Shown here piece after piece: positions 44,237 to 54,600 of a DNA stretch of 64,000 nt. The stretch comes from Paramyrothecium sp. XJ0827 (Eukaryota; Ascomycota; Sordariomycetes; Hypocreales; Stachybotryaceae): assembly GCA_020881915.1 (NCBI GenBank), contig JAJFPB010000005.1, positions 372,001-436,000 of the forward strand, in the 5' to 3' direction. The notes beneath the pieces were generated by a model. The model was given only the letters and a program-made list of their open reading frames with translations, was not told the origin of the DNA and searched no databases. Within the stretch, counting starts at the first letter, position 1. Each line of letters starts with the position of its first letter. Both the position numbers and the translations under genes were made by a program.

Positions 44237-45901
44237 ATGCGGCTCATCAATTGCGAGACTATGGAACTTGAGTTCTTTGATAGCTCAACAGCGCCACCTT
44301 ACGCCATTTTATCCCATACTTGGGAGTACGAGGAAATTACATATGAAGATTTCCAGAATTCGGAGAAAAGACAGAAAAAACAAGGTTGGCAGAAGATTAC
44401 TGCGACTTGTCTTACAGCTCAGGCTAATGGCTGGGGATATGCTTGGGTGGATTGTTGCTGCATTAACAAGCAGAGTAGCGCAGAGTTATCGGAGGCTATC
44501 AACTCCATGTTTATGTGGTATGGCATGTCATCGGAGTGCTATGCCTACTTATCCGACTATGACATCGCAGATGAAAGGAACACGCCGGAACAAATAATGT
44601 CATGTCGCTGGTTCACTCGAGGATGGACGTTGCAAGAGCTTATTGCGCCAAATTTAATTACCTTCTACGATAAGAACTGGATCCCTATCGGTACGAGAGC
44701 CGATTTAAGTCCCCAGATCTCCGAATTCACGCATATCGACAAGGATGTACTTACTAATACGAACTTTGAGTATCTTCGAGGTCTATTGGAGTCTTGCTCT
44801 ATTGCTATGCGGATGTCTTGGGCGGCTACAAGAATAACTACACGACCAGAAGATCGGGCGTACTGTTTACTTGGTCTTTTCGGGATTAGTACTCCGATGC
44901 TATATGGTGAAGGCGGCGAGAGGGCCTTTTTGCGCCTACAGGAGGAAATCATCAAGGAAAGCAACGACATGTCGATATTTGCATGGAAACAGCTACCATC
45001 AGGCATGGTAATGTATCATGCCGATACGCAAACTTCTACTATACAGTCACGAGGTATTCTGGCACACTCGCCCACCGAATTCCTAAACGCCCATTATCAC
45101 AAACTCAAACCGAGAAAGGGCGGCATCCCCGAGTATGCTATTACCAATAAAGGCCTAAGGATAGATACGACGTTAGAATCCCTATGCTTTGGGAAGTTTA
45201 TCTTGCATCTCAACTGCTATAAGGGAACGCGAAGTTTTGACCAGTCTCCGGATCAATCTTCGACAGCCCTAGGTGTCATCCTCCAGGAGCAAAGCGATGG
45301 AATATACGCACGCACACAGCCGGAGGAACTACGCGAGAAGCAAACCCTTCAACCACTTTATCGAACTGGTGATATTATATACATAACTAAACACTCCTTA
45401 GGAGCAGTGAAATGGGCAACTGAACTCAATTCACGTGTTGATTTTAAGTTTATGTATTCAAACGGAGGTTTGGACCTTAACTACGAGATCATGCACAGGG
45501 GACCCCAAGATTATTGGGATGCTAGTAACGGAACATTTACGATGACACCTACGATGTCTACTTTCGTCTGCTACGAACGCGTAGCCTGGACTTCTAAGAC
45601 AGGCGCTAGTGGTGAGTTCATAGTAACCTCTGGGTTGGGACCAAACATGGAGCCGTGGATCTGTACTGCAACTCCCCAGAGTGGCCCGTTGCTATACAGG
45701 GCGATAAAAGCAAAAGACATTACCTTACTGGCGAAGCATGCGAAGGTACATGGGGACAGGGGATTGACGCTGAAGTCTAAATGGTCCCGGTCAGGGCAAA
45801 TATGTGTGGGCTTGTCGGTAGAGAAAAGCGAGAAACTCGAGAGGAAAGCAGTGCGAATCACATTTAGTATAATTGTCCATTTTCACTCGGAGAAGGGCTG
45901 A
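44237..45901 (+). CDS. HET-domain (heterokaryon incompatibility) protein
   Basis: An intronless frame of 554 residues. The HET domain covers about residues 20-150. Its three conserved blocks are present: PYAILSHTWE (residues 21-30), YAWVDCCCIN (68-77) and RGWTLQELIAP (128-138). A further conserved block, EDRAYCLLGLFGISTPMLYG (about 212-231), followed by AFLRLQEEI, is typical of HET proteins of the HET-D/E-like type. The C-terminal half (about 300-554) is beta-rich and has no recognisable NACHT or WD40 region, so this is a stand-alone HET protein. In fungi the HET domain triggers cell death when activated, often after non-self recognition. The frame is complete, with normal HET motifs. Confidence 0.93.
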   Translation: MRLINCETMELEFFDSSTAPPYAILSHTWEYEEITYEDFQNSEKRQKKQGWQKITATCLTAQANGWGYAWVDCCCINKQSSAELSEAINSMFMWYGMSSECYAYLSDYDIADERNTPEQIMSCRWFTRGWTLQELIAPNLITFYDKNWIPIGTRADLSPQISEFTHIDKDVLTNTNFEYLRGLLESCSIAMRMSWAATRITTRPEDRAYCLLGLFGISTPMLYGEGGERAFLRLQEEIIKESNDMSIFAWKQLPSGMVMYHADTQTSTIQSRGILAHSPTEFLNAHYHKLKPRKGGIPEYAITNKGLRIDTTLESLCFGKFILHLNCYKGTRSFDQSPDQSSTALGVILQEQSDGIYARTQPEELREKQTLQPLYRTGDIIYITKHSLGAVKWATELNSRVDFKFMYSNGGLDLNYEIMHRGPQDYWDASNGTFTMTPTMSTFVCYERVAWTSKTGASGEFIVTSGLGPNMEPWICTATPQSGPLLYRAIKAKDITLLAKHAKVHGDRGLTLKSKWSRSGQICVGLSVEKSEKLERKAVRITFSIIVHFHSEKG

Positions 45902-46841
45902 TTTAGCCGACAGCAAGAACATCGATATACGCGAGGGGAAATTATACTCAGCACGTGCTTGTTTATTAAGAACTTGCTATGTGGCTCCTATTCCCGAATT
46001 TGTACCGCCTGGACTTGTTTGCTTAATCTTCTTCGACTTCGAAATGTGTCGTCCGTTCCTTGATTGGATCGATAGAATCGTTCCTAGAAGCGTGGATGGA
46101 GAGATCTCATTGTATACTTGGGCGGAGCGTTTTCAGCTTCTAGTTGGACTCTTTTGTTGTGTTTATATTCCGAGGGGGTTTTCACGAATGATACCAAGAA
46201 CATACGTTATGCCAAGTCTGCTACTTTCGTTGAGCGCAAATGAACCTAGTTTTGTGGCGGAAAGAAGACGCCATGAATGACAACGGCGACTAGGCAAACG
46301 GTAGACTTGTCAGCACTCCCCAAGGTCGTTAGGGCGTAGCTCGGGGAACATGAACAAACGATATCGTTAGCATTATGAACAGTAATTGGACGCTATTGCG
46401 TATGTTCACGGTAGCAAAATCTCCTAAGAACAACCAGCCTCTTACATGGTGGGACTTGTTGCCCACTCAGGCACCGTCTGGTGACAGTGGGCCAAAATAG
46501 AAGCGTCTGTGGCAAAATTTGAAGATTGGCTACATGGGCCAGCGCTTTTGAAACGCATTGATCATTGATGGCTCAGTCGATTTCCAACTACAATCATCTG
46601 ACAACCCTGCAATCAAACTCCGGAAAGTATGTGGTAACCACAAAGGAACACATCACTCAGAAGAAGGCCCGTAGCGAAGCAAAAAGTGGCAACAAGAATT
46701 GTATTCCCAAGGAGTAATCTTCAAACACGTCGTGGCAAGCGTCGAAGGACTGCTATGGGTGCTCAAAAGCATTTCCATACTGCCATTGAAAAGCTATGGC
46801 TGAAGTAGGTAGGGAGCCCATTCAAGCCCATACTCGTTGGT
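45902..46841. other. intergenic, no gene seen
   Basis: About 940 bp between convergent genes. A 135-codon frame at 45873-46280 is not supported by motif or splice evidence. Confidence 0.5.
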
Positions 46842-47805
46842 TTACTTATGTTCCGTATCAAAAAGAACTTCCCTAACCGCCTCCTCCAAATCTCCCCTGG
46901 GGATGCCCAATTTCTCATCCCACAGTCCCCATGGCCTTGAATCTCCAAGGGCTGCTTTGCCAAGGGCCCCACCACCAACAAGGTCCGTAGCTCCCATTCT
47001 ATCTCCTTCCGCCAACCTCTTGTTGCCTTGAGCGATGAGCGCCTCTGACGTAATGTGCTTCACTGTCCACTTCCTGCCATCAATTTTCTCTACTGCCTCT
47101 AGAATATCTTTTTGGCATATATGGAAAGAAGATACATAGACATATTGGTTCTTCGTCAATTCGACATTTTGCAACATTGCGAGAGTCGCCTTGGCAATTG
47201 CCGGCAGGGTTGAGGCTGTGAAGACCACTGTGCCGCCATCGATGAGTGTTACCGTCCTATTTTCGATGTCGAAGCCGAAGAGCCCCAATCTCAAAGCCCA
47301 GTCAAAGAATGCACCTGGAATGAGAGCTGACCAAGATATTTGGGACTCTTTGGAGCGTAGATAGTCCACCGTAGCCACTTTAGGTGGCAAGGCCGGGTGT
47401 AAGGCGGCAAACTTTTCGTCCCGGGAAGGGGGCCCGAATTCACTCGGGAAAAACATTTTGACTCCAGCGGCTATAGCTGCATCGACGAGGATTTTCTGAC
47501 CATCGGTTGCGAATACGGCAACCATGCAAATTACCACATCTTGGCCCTTCATTGCAGATTCGAGCTGTTTTTGGTCGGAATAGTCTGCTCGGAAAACGGG
47601 GATACCATCTGGAAATATGGATGTCGATTCTTTGCGGGTCATGATGCTGATTTCATATGGCGAAGTTAAGAATGCATTTAGAACGTGAACGCCTAAATTT
47701 CCGTTTGCCTTTGGTATTCAAGTTAGCATGCAGGACTGCGGATTGTGATTATGATAAGAGAGGAGGGCATACGCCGATGAGTAGCACGTTCTTATAGAAG
47801 GCCAT
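46842..47805 (-). CDS. NmrA-like/isoflavone reductase-type NAD(P)-binding protein
   Basis: Two exons (47805-47773, 47708-46842) give 299 residues. Splicing restores the N-terminal dinucleotide-binding motif LLIGANGNLGVHVL (G-x2-G-x2-G), which is cut by the intron. Following landmarks: SIMTRKES at the second beta strand (the basic residue favours NADPH), DVVICMVAV, KMFFPSEFGPP and SALIPGAFFDWALR, all characteristic of the NmrA/PCBER group of atypical short-chain dehydrogenases. Such proteins are either reductases or redox-sensing regulators. The catalytic lysine of true isoflavone reductases is not obvious, so a regulatory or uncharacterised reductase role is equally likely. It sits between the HET gene and the STAND-N/SH3 gene but need not be linked to them. 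Confidence 0.88.
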
Positions 47806-47913
47806 ATTGAAGTAGATAATACACCCAGCTACAAGGTGACAAGGAATGGATTTGGAGTTGGTAAGACCAGGTGAGTTGAGATGGCTAAGTGCATGCACCG
47901 TGTTCTGCACCTG

Positions 47914-47923
47914 TATTTATATA
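47914..47923 (-). promoter_or_regulatory. probable TATA box of the NmrA-like gene
   Basis: On the minus strand TATATAAATA lies about 110 bp upstream of the ATG at 47805. Motif and distance only. Confidence 0.45.
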
Positions 47924-48000
47924 TGAGTGTTCCACCAGAGGTAGCGGGATGAGAAGACTAGCCTAGCCTCATGGATGCTCTGTGAGTGACGTGTACTGCA

Positions 48001-48250
48001 GAGGTAATTATTAATCGAACTCAAGCGGTGAAGAAAGAATCCGAGGGTCGCCGATACTAGCTCGTGATAACCTTCCGCGGGAGGTTAATAGTAAATCTGG
48101 CCGATGCTTTGCTCTTTCTTATGACTTTAGTTATACTGTGGAGGCGATTATTAATCGAACGAAGGTAATGGAGAGAAAAACCAGAGGCTGGCCAACACGA
48201 CTTTGCAATGACCTTCGTGGGAAGTTATCAATAAAACTGGTTGACAACTT
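48001..48250. repeat. pair of diverged direct repeats, unit offset 140 bp
   Basis: Positions 48001-48110 and 48141-48250 align over about 110 bp with one small gap. Both begin GAGG-----ATTATTAATCGAAC and share blocks such as ATRACCTTCC/TTCGYGGGARGTTA. Many differences are transitions (C/T or G/A), as expected of repeat-induced point mutation or long divergence. The second copy overlaps a 110-codon plus-strand frame (48138-48470) with no family match. No inverted termini or transposon genes were found. Confidence 0.6.
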
Positions 48251-48658
48251 ATTCTCGCGCAACCCTACTGTACGCACCACCGACGGCTGGAGAGCTCAAA
48301 TTGGATGCCGAGTTAATATTTCAAGGGCGGTATTTAGGACTCAACATCATTACTTTCATAAAATGGCTGAAGTCAAGGGTCCCCTTCTTGGTGATTTGAT
48401 ATGGCTCCAAGAAAGCCACTTTTTACGTCGGATTACTGGCCTGGCCATACTGAAAGCCGAGTCAACTTGAACTTTCTTTCTTTCTTAAATGTGTTACTTT
48501 GAAAAGAGGGAGGAAAAACTTGATTATTGTTATTTTTTTTATAGCTTTGTTACTGTATTTGAGGCTCTGGGTATCAACTCTTCTTCCAAGATATTTTAAT
48601 TTCACCATATCGTCACATCAGCCTCGTCCCCCGGAGCCCGAGATGTCACGCCCTTTTC

Positions 48659-50807
48659 TTAAATCTTTCCGCGCCAAAAAGGAACAAAAATGCCTGGTAC
48701 TATTGGTTTGTTTATCTTGCTTATTGCCTCTAGGTTTGTTTTATCGTCCGGTTCGGCGAGCCTCGAGCTATCGTCCCTAAGCCAGCCAGGAGTCAATGTC
48801 ATTTTTCGTGTCTCAGCTGCGTCACCATCGAAGAAGTTCCCTGTGCTCTGTGATCGGCTGTGTCTAGTTACTGTGGCCTCCGGCAGAGGCCATGGTCTAG
48901 ACTCAGAGCGTTTAGGAGGCTGCTCATTAGTATTGGCATTCCCTGACAATAATTCGAAATGCTCTTGCTCTCCGTGACTATGGAGATTCGACAACTCGAT
49001 CGTGCCAGTGCTGCTGGCCGCCAGCTCAGCAGTAGAGGTTGATAGGGATGTCGTGGGAGCAGTTTTGACAGAGCGTGTGTCTTCTTCGTCTGGAATATCT
49101 TCCTCTTCGGAAAAGGACTCATAGACTGGGTGTTCTATATATATTCGTACTTCGTCGAATATTACCGTCTTTTTCTTTCCTTTTTCTTTGCGATTCATAA
49201 TGCCCACGTCTTGATAATCTCCCAGCATCGTAGCGGAGAGGTCAACCTGATTCACAGTCAGGAATAGCCACTGCTTAAATCTAGGTCTGTCTCACGTTGC
49301 GATGTTTATTCAGGCGGGCTAGCCTCTCTTTTGGCATCTCTATATGTTCAGCTGGAAGGTAGCCTTCGATATGTCGTCAGTCAAGATTCAGCCATTACAA
49401 CCGTGGCAGAGCGAAACAAACCGATGCTGTTATCATTAAGCACTCTGACCAACCACCAGTAGCTGTTGCTGTCGTCGAGTAAGACCATAGTGTCACCCTT
49501 TGTGGCGCTAACCTGCCCAGCTACCGTTGCGACAAATGTGTGAAGTAGATAGACGAAGTCATGGTTAATGTAGGGATCTACCATAATAGTTAATTTTCAT
49601 GGAACAGTCTCGGCACGTATCTTCACGTACCTTCGATAGAGGGTGAGCTTGAGAGACGGTCCATAGACATGTTATCATCATCTGCGTCATCAGGAACTAC
49701 ATCTCCTTCGACAGGGATGACAACATTAGAAGCAACAACTGAGACAGTGGCGGATGACTCTAAAATAAGGCGTGGTTCAGTTACAGCAGGGTTGTTTGTT
49801 CCTGGTATGTTGCCCATGACACGGTCTAGGGCGTCAATCTCCTGCGGTTGGCTATAGTGCTGGGGATTGTTAATCTCGCGAAGCGTCAAAGGCATTGCGA
49901 TGACCGATAGGACTGAGATGTCAGCAAGACTGTAGTCTGAGAAGACAGACCAAGCATGCGATCGTTGCATGGAACTGACAAACGAGGCGTCGCATTCATT
50001 GCGTTCATTACGCTGATAAACCCATGATTGCTGGAGAACGTTCTCAAACGCGAAGGTAGCGTCATTAGAAATGCCTACAATACTGCTGACTGTATTGCGG
50101 CGACTTTGAAGCCGTATAGTCTTTGTATCGTCATCGCTGCTATCGTGGTCCATGTCCTCGCCTAGCCGGATGGTCGCATCGCTATCTAATTCGCGCCGTG
50201 TGAAAGTACTCCGAGCATCGAAAGAGTCCTCTGATTGCACAAGCAGACGCTTGAGCGTCTTATTCTCGATCAAGACTTCCTCAACCAAGAGGCGGAGCAT
50301 CTTCTGATCCTGTGAAGCCTCCAGGTGCGTCTCGCTGTATCGCCATCAGAGATGTCTAGATATGAAGGGGCCACCTTGTGCATCCTACCACTGCAGGATA
50401 CCTAGCATAAGATTCAGAGACGCAATGTAGCGCTGAATCCTGGCCCGATGCTCATCAATCTTCTTGGAGTAGCGCATCCATGTGATCAGGATGCGCATGC
50501 GGACCATGTTCCTCAGCAGCTCGAGTATATTCTCGAAGTCGGAAAACGCCAGCATCGCATCGCTTAAAACGACCCTCAGTTGGTCGACCTGTATCAGGGC
50601 GGTCCGCCGCGGATCGACAAGGTCTAGGCGTTGCAGGTAGCGTTGCAGCGATTGAAGCGCGAGCTCGGCATGCCTGACTTCTTTTTCCGCATCTCGAACG
50701 GTCGTCGGGCAATCCTGGGCGGACGATACGTACTCCAGAAGGGTGCAGACTTTGGCGGCTGCCGTCAGTAGCCCGACGACGGATGCCGCAACACTCAATG
50801 GGTCCAT
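48659..50807 (-). CDS. STAND-type N-terminal domain plus SH3 domain protein
   Basis: Five exons (50807-50389, 50334-49631, 49577-49422, 49363-49296, 49246-48659) join with perfectly matching phases into 644 residues. The N-terminus, MDPLSVAASVVGLLTAAAKV, is the hallmark start of the fungal N-terminal domain found on STAND/NLR proteins. A coiled-coil (MLRLLVEEVLIENKTLKRLL) follows, then a conserved block SMQRSHAWSVFSDYSLADIS. An SH3 domain sits at about 380-440: TFVATVAGQVSATKGDTMVL, YWWLVRV, and, across an intron, SIGYLPAEHIEMPKERLA. The C-terminal 200 residues are acidic and probably disordered. There is no NB-ARC/NACHT domain, so it is an adaptor-like protein rather than a full receptor. 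In the fungal homologues I recall, the same order (STAND-N, helix, SH3, RLARLNKHRN) is kept. Confidence 0.85.
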
Positions 50808-51741
50808 GGAGGTGGTTGCAGACGGCGCGCCATCGTGATGATGACAATGCGGGAGGAGAAGGAGGAGGGGAAGAACTAAGGTCGAATGCCCGTGGCTGAC
50901 ACAGCCTCACACGAGTACACCCCTGTATCTGCCTGCATCGGTCTGCATCTGCAAAGTAGACGTGAGTTAGCCCGGCGATCATGTTTCAGCCTCAGCAGCA
51001 AGAGGGAATTTTGACAATGCACCCATTCCCCAGAATCATTCTAAGTGCCTGGAGGTGAGATTTGAAATACTTACTTATGCCGCCAGCAATCTATCTTCGT
51101 AGTGACTGAAGCTGGGCTTTGGATATTGTGCGGAGAGTCGTTCATCTCTTAATGATCAGAGGCGGGAAAACTTGCAATAGGCACTCTCTCCGCTAGACAT
51201 GGATTTCCGATTCGAATCAAAGGCTGCAGTCATATCAAAACATGTTTTTCCATCGCCACGTAAATGAGTACCAATGAGCCCCGGTAAAACACCAGAATAT
51301 AGGGTCATTGGCTTTGGCAAGACAATTTCCTCTCTCAGAACCTCACCTTCAGGAATTCAGATTCTCGACTGTCGTAAGACGTCCTCCTTTTTAGGACAAC
51401 CAGCCTCCAGTAGTTATTTTGATGTACATTAGTCACTAATATACTTCCCGAAATGCTGACATTACCACAGTGCATTCTTTGTCCACCAGAAAAGTATGAA
51501 GCGAAGCCTTGTCGAAATGATGATCTCCTGGAACTCATACCGGAACTAGCAAAAATTCAAGAACAGACAAATTGACACTAATAAATGGATGAATTCATAC
51601 CGCAATAAGAACTTTGGTGAATGCATTGCATAGGCCAATTGCTTGGAGAAATAGTTATACCGACATATAAGACTGAATTGCGATTGCTGCTATGATATGA
51701 CTGGATATTACCGGTCATCTACTGAAATGGAGTGAGACTAC
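50808..51741. other. intergenic, no gene seen
   Basis: About 930 bp of upstream DNA for the SH3 gene and downstream DNA for the CHAT gene. No supported frame. Confidence 0.5.
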
Positions 51742-54600
51742 TTATACACCAAAATGAACATAAGGAACCCAATGAAGCGACCCTATTTCCTCATTTTCAT
51801 GTTCATCATCATCATCACAGGCAATGATATCCCTTGAAAATTCCTCCAACTTTCTATTCTGGCTGCTTCCGGTGCCGTTAACTTCTTGCAATGCCTCTAT
51901 ACTTGTCTCTGATTTGATCGTGGATCTTGCATGTGTCATCGTGTTTAACCAACGGTCCCGAAGTTGTCGGGTCGCTTCATGAAGCCCTCGACACACCGAT
52001 TCATCTGTCATACCCCCGTTCCTCATCCCTTCATATGTAATTCGTGCCACATGGACACAGATTTCGTCGTTTATGGCCCACAGAGCTCCAATAACATGAC
52101 GAAATCCCACTAGCTGATAGGCGCTGATCAGGTGAATATTCTCGTCGATAAGTTTCTCATTCTTTATTTGACCGGTCCCACAAGCTGAGAGGTAGGCGAG
52201 AAATAGAGGGTGCTTCCAGAGATTTGTCTCCAAAAGAGTTGCTACCGTTAATGGGTCAGTCTTCCAATCATCGAGAAGCAAGGAGCTCTGTGAAGGATCA
52301 CGAGTGTCGACATATCCATGACCCGCAAAATGGAAAATATTGCAGTTGGGAAGATGCAGCATGATATCTTGCTTGCTTTGCCCCGGTTGGACGGAATTCA
52401 GACCCGTCGTCCTGCAGAAATCGTCTATCACCATGACTTCTTCATCCGCAAATTGGAGACGGCTTTGTTCTGGCGTATCTTGCATTGCAACAAGGAGCGC
52501 CTGTGCTGGCGTTGACAGTGCAATGTGGCGTCGGCGGCCTTGAATGATAGCCTTGATAGACACGCTGTAGGACGACATGACCCTATCGAGCACTGATTCG
52601 CCTGACCCACTTCTGTGACGCCCAGCCGCGTGAAGTGGGAACTGGCTTAAAGGACCTGTTGGAATCCACCACACGTGTGGGAAACAACCATCAGTTGGAG
52701 GCTGGGTAAATCCAAGGGCATCCAAAATTGGGCTTGTAGCAACATCCCATAACCATTTAAGAACCATGTAACAGCCCAGGTTGCCTTCTCGCACTTTCCG
52801 TGTTATTTCCTCATATTTCAGATGGGGCAAAGTCAAAGCCCGTATCTGATGTTCCTCCACCAGGATTGCGTCACAGCGCTTCCTGCTCACGTTCAAAACG
52901 ACAATAGGGCCAAATTTCGCAGCAGCCTGCATTTCTCTAGGAGCTGGAGAGGCCAAAAAGTCCTCGAATCCCTCCTGCCTTTGTATTTCTGCAATCAACT
53001 TATCAAGTTCGTTTGCTGCTTCAAGCCGTCTGCTCGCGCGAATCCAGGGAGACTGATGATTGTCTTCCAGGGATGACTCGCCGTCCATGTCTGAGTGATC
53101 CAACTCGTCTCGAAGATGCATAAATCGGGTTGCCAAATCTGGAAAACTCTCCTGCAACCCTCGTATATCGGTTCTCATCTCCTCAAGAGACGTCACGAGT
53201 ACGCCACGACCTTGCTCCAGGAAGCTCAGGGCGACAGGCGCACCCGCCCCTGCTTGCAAGGCTATCGCGGCTGCCTTCGACGCTAAACCGACAGCTAATG
53301 GGAGTAGATGCTGTTTGTCGGAATTTTTGAGCGACCTCAATGCGATTTTTGGGATTAAAGGTATGATGACTTGGGAAGTCTCATGAGCTTGTTCCCAGGC
53401 CGAAGTGATTTGATAGGCTAGGAAAAGTGCATGACCGGCTTGTAGCCTCGTGGTGACTGACCCATTCGACTCATGTAAAGCTGACCGGAAGCACACGATA
53501 GCTTCTTCAAGGTTGTTAATCTTTCTTGTCTTTCTGTACATCTTGATGAGTCCAGCCCCTAAATCTTTCAACATCTCTGCTTGATCTTTATGGTCTCGTG
53601 GAGTGGCATTGATTGCTCGCCTCGTCATTACAATGGCTTCTTCAAGGACCGTTATCTCTCCTGTCTTCGAGTATTTAGTACGCAACTTATACCCAAGATT
53701 CTTGAGCACTCTTGCGTGATCAGGATGGTCGTTTGGTGTTGCGTCCAAAGCCTGCCTTCCGAGCTGAACAGAATTTTCAAGATCGGTAGCTTCTCCTAGG
53801 CGTAAGTATCTGGTATGAAGTCGAGCTGCATAGCTGCTCAGGTAAATGGGACGGTTTGGATCTTCGGTCAAGGTCATGTGGACTGTTTGTCGCGCTATTT
53901 CAGTTGCGTCCTGAAGGTCAGCAACTGCTCCCGTCCTTGAGTATCTATCACCAAGTCCGCGACCTAAGTTGTGTAGCCGCCCTGCAAATTGGATACGATC
54001 TGAAGTGGCCTTGACTGCTTTCCAAGCAAATTTGATGCATTCCTCAAGGTCTTCCATCGCTCGTGTTCTAAGGTATCTGTAGTGAAGCTCACATGAAAGG
54101 TTGTTTAGCCACTTAGCTTGGTTTGGATCGCCATCTGAGGTCGGTTCAACGGCTTGGCCAACATATCGAATAGCTTCATCAAGATCAGCCATTGACCCTG
54201 TCCTTGCATATCTGTTGCCAAGCATAATTCCGAGATCGTTCAAATATATTCCCCAGTTACAATGCCCTTTCGGTGCCTTGGTAATCACCTCCCTTGCAAG
54301 TTGTATTGATTCTTCGAGATCAGACATATCTCCCAATCTTTCATATCTGGCACCAATGCAATTCGAAAGACCGTTTAGCCGCTCATGCAGGCACATGTCG
54401 TCTTTGGCGGTTCTATCAACTACTTGTCTCGCTAATTGAATCGCTTTCTCCAGGACGGTAATCACTCCAAACCTGGAGTATTTTTCGCTCTGTTCGATCC
54501 TCTCGTAATGCAATGATCGGGTTTCTTCTGAGGCAGTTTGGAAGTCCATGTTGACGGCTTGCAGTCTAAAAACGTCGATATTGATCCACAGCTTCTTCAA
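51742..54600 (-). CDS. TPR-CHAT protein (caspase-like protease domain)
   Basis: An open frame of 952 residues. The N-terminal half (about 30-390) is a chain of tetratricopeptide-like repeats of about 50 residues, each with a pattern like GDMSDLEESIQLAREVI ... LGIMLGNRYARTG. The C-terminal half (about 560-945) is a CHAT domain of the caspase/separase-related cysteine-protease clan. The catalytic His is in FHFAGHG (His761) and the catalytic Cys in YLSACGTG (Cys807), followed by the conserved LISAYQLVGFRHVIGALWAI. Both residues are intact, so it should be an active protease. No NB-ARC domain is present. A second in-frame Met at 54549 (MDFQTASEE) follows a plausible splice acceptor (GTTTTTAG), so the true start may be there or in an upstream exon. 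TPR-CHAT proteins act in programmed cell death and defence in bacteria and are predicted to do so in fungi. Confidence 0.9.
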   Translation of the reverse strand: MKKLWINIDVFRLQAVNMDFQTASEETRSLHYERIEQSEKYSRFGVITVLEKAIQLARQVVDRTAKDDMCLHERLNGLSNCIGARYERLGDMSDLEESIQLAREVITKAPKGHCNWGIYLNDLGIMLGNRYARTGSMADLDEAIRYVGQAVEPTSDGDPNQAKWLNNLSCELHYRYLRTRAMEDLEECIKFAWKAVKATSDRIQFAGRLHNLGRGLGDRYSRTGAVADLQDATEIARQTVHMTLTEDPNRPIYLSSYAARLHTRYLRLGEATDLENSVQLGRQALDATPNDHPDHARVLKNLGYKLRTKYSKTGEITVLEEAIVMTRRAINATPRDHKDQAEMLKDLGAGLIKMYRKTRKINNLEEAIVCFRSALHESNGSVTTRLQAGHALFLAYQITSAWEQAHETSQVIIPLIPKIALRSLKNSDKQHLLPLAVGLASKAAAIALQAGAGAPVALSFLEQGRGVLVTSLEEMRTDIRGLQESFPDLATRFMHLRDELDHSDMDGESSLEDNHQSPWIRASRRLEAANELDKLIAEIQRQEGFEDFLASPAPREMQAAAKFGPIVVLNVSRKRCDAILVEEHQIRALTLPHLKYEEITRKVREGNLGCYMVLKWLWDVATSPILDALGFTQPPTDGCFPHVWWIPTGPLSQFPLHAAGRHRSGSGESVLDRVMSSYSVSIKAIIQGRRRHIALSTPAQALLVAMQDTPEQSRLQFADEEVMVIDDFCRTTGLNSVQPGQSKQDIMLHLPNCNIFHFAGHGYVDTRDPSQSSLLLDDWKTDPLTVATLLETNLWKHPLFLAYLSACGTGQIKNEKLIDENIHLISAYQLVGFRHVIGALWAINDEICVHVARITYEGMRNGGMTDESVCRGLHEATRQLRDRWLNTMTHARSTIKSETSIEALQEVNGTGSSQNRKLEEFSRDIIACDDDDEHENEEIGSLHWVPYVHFGV

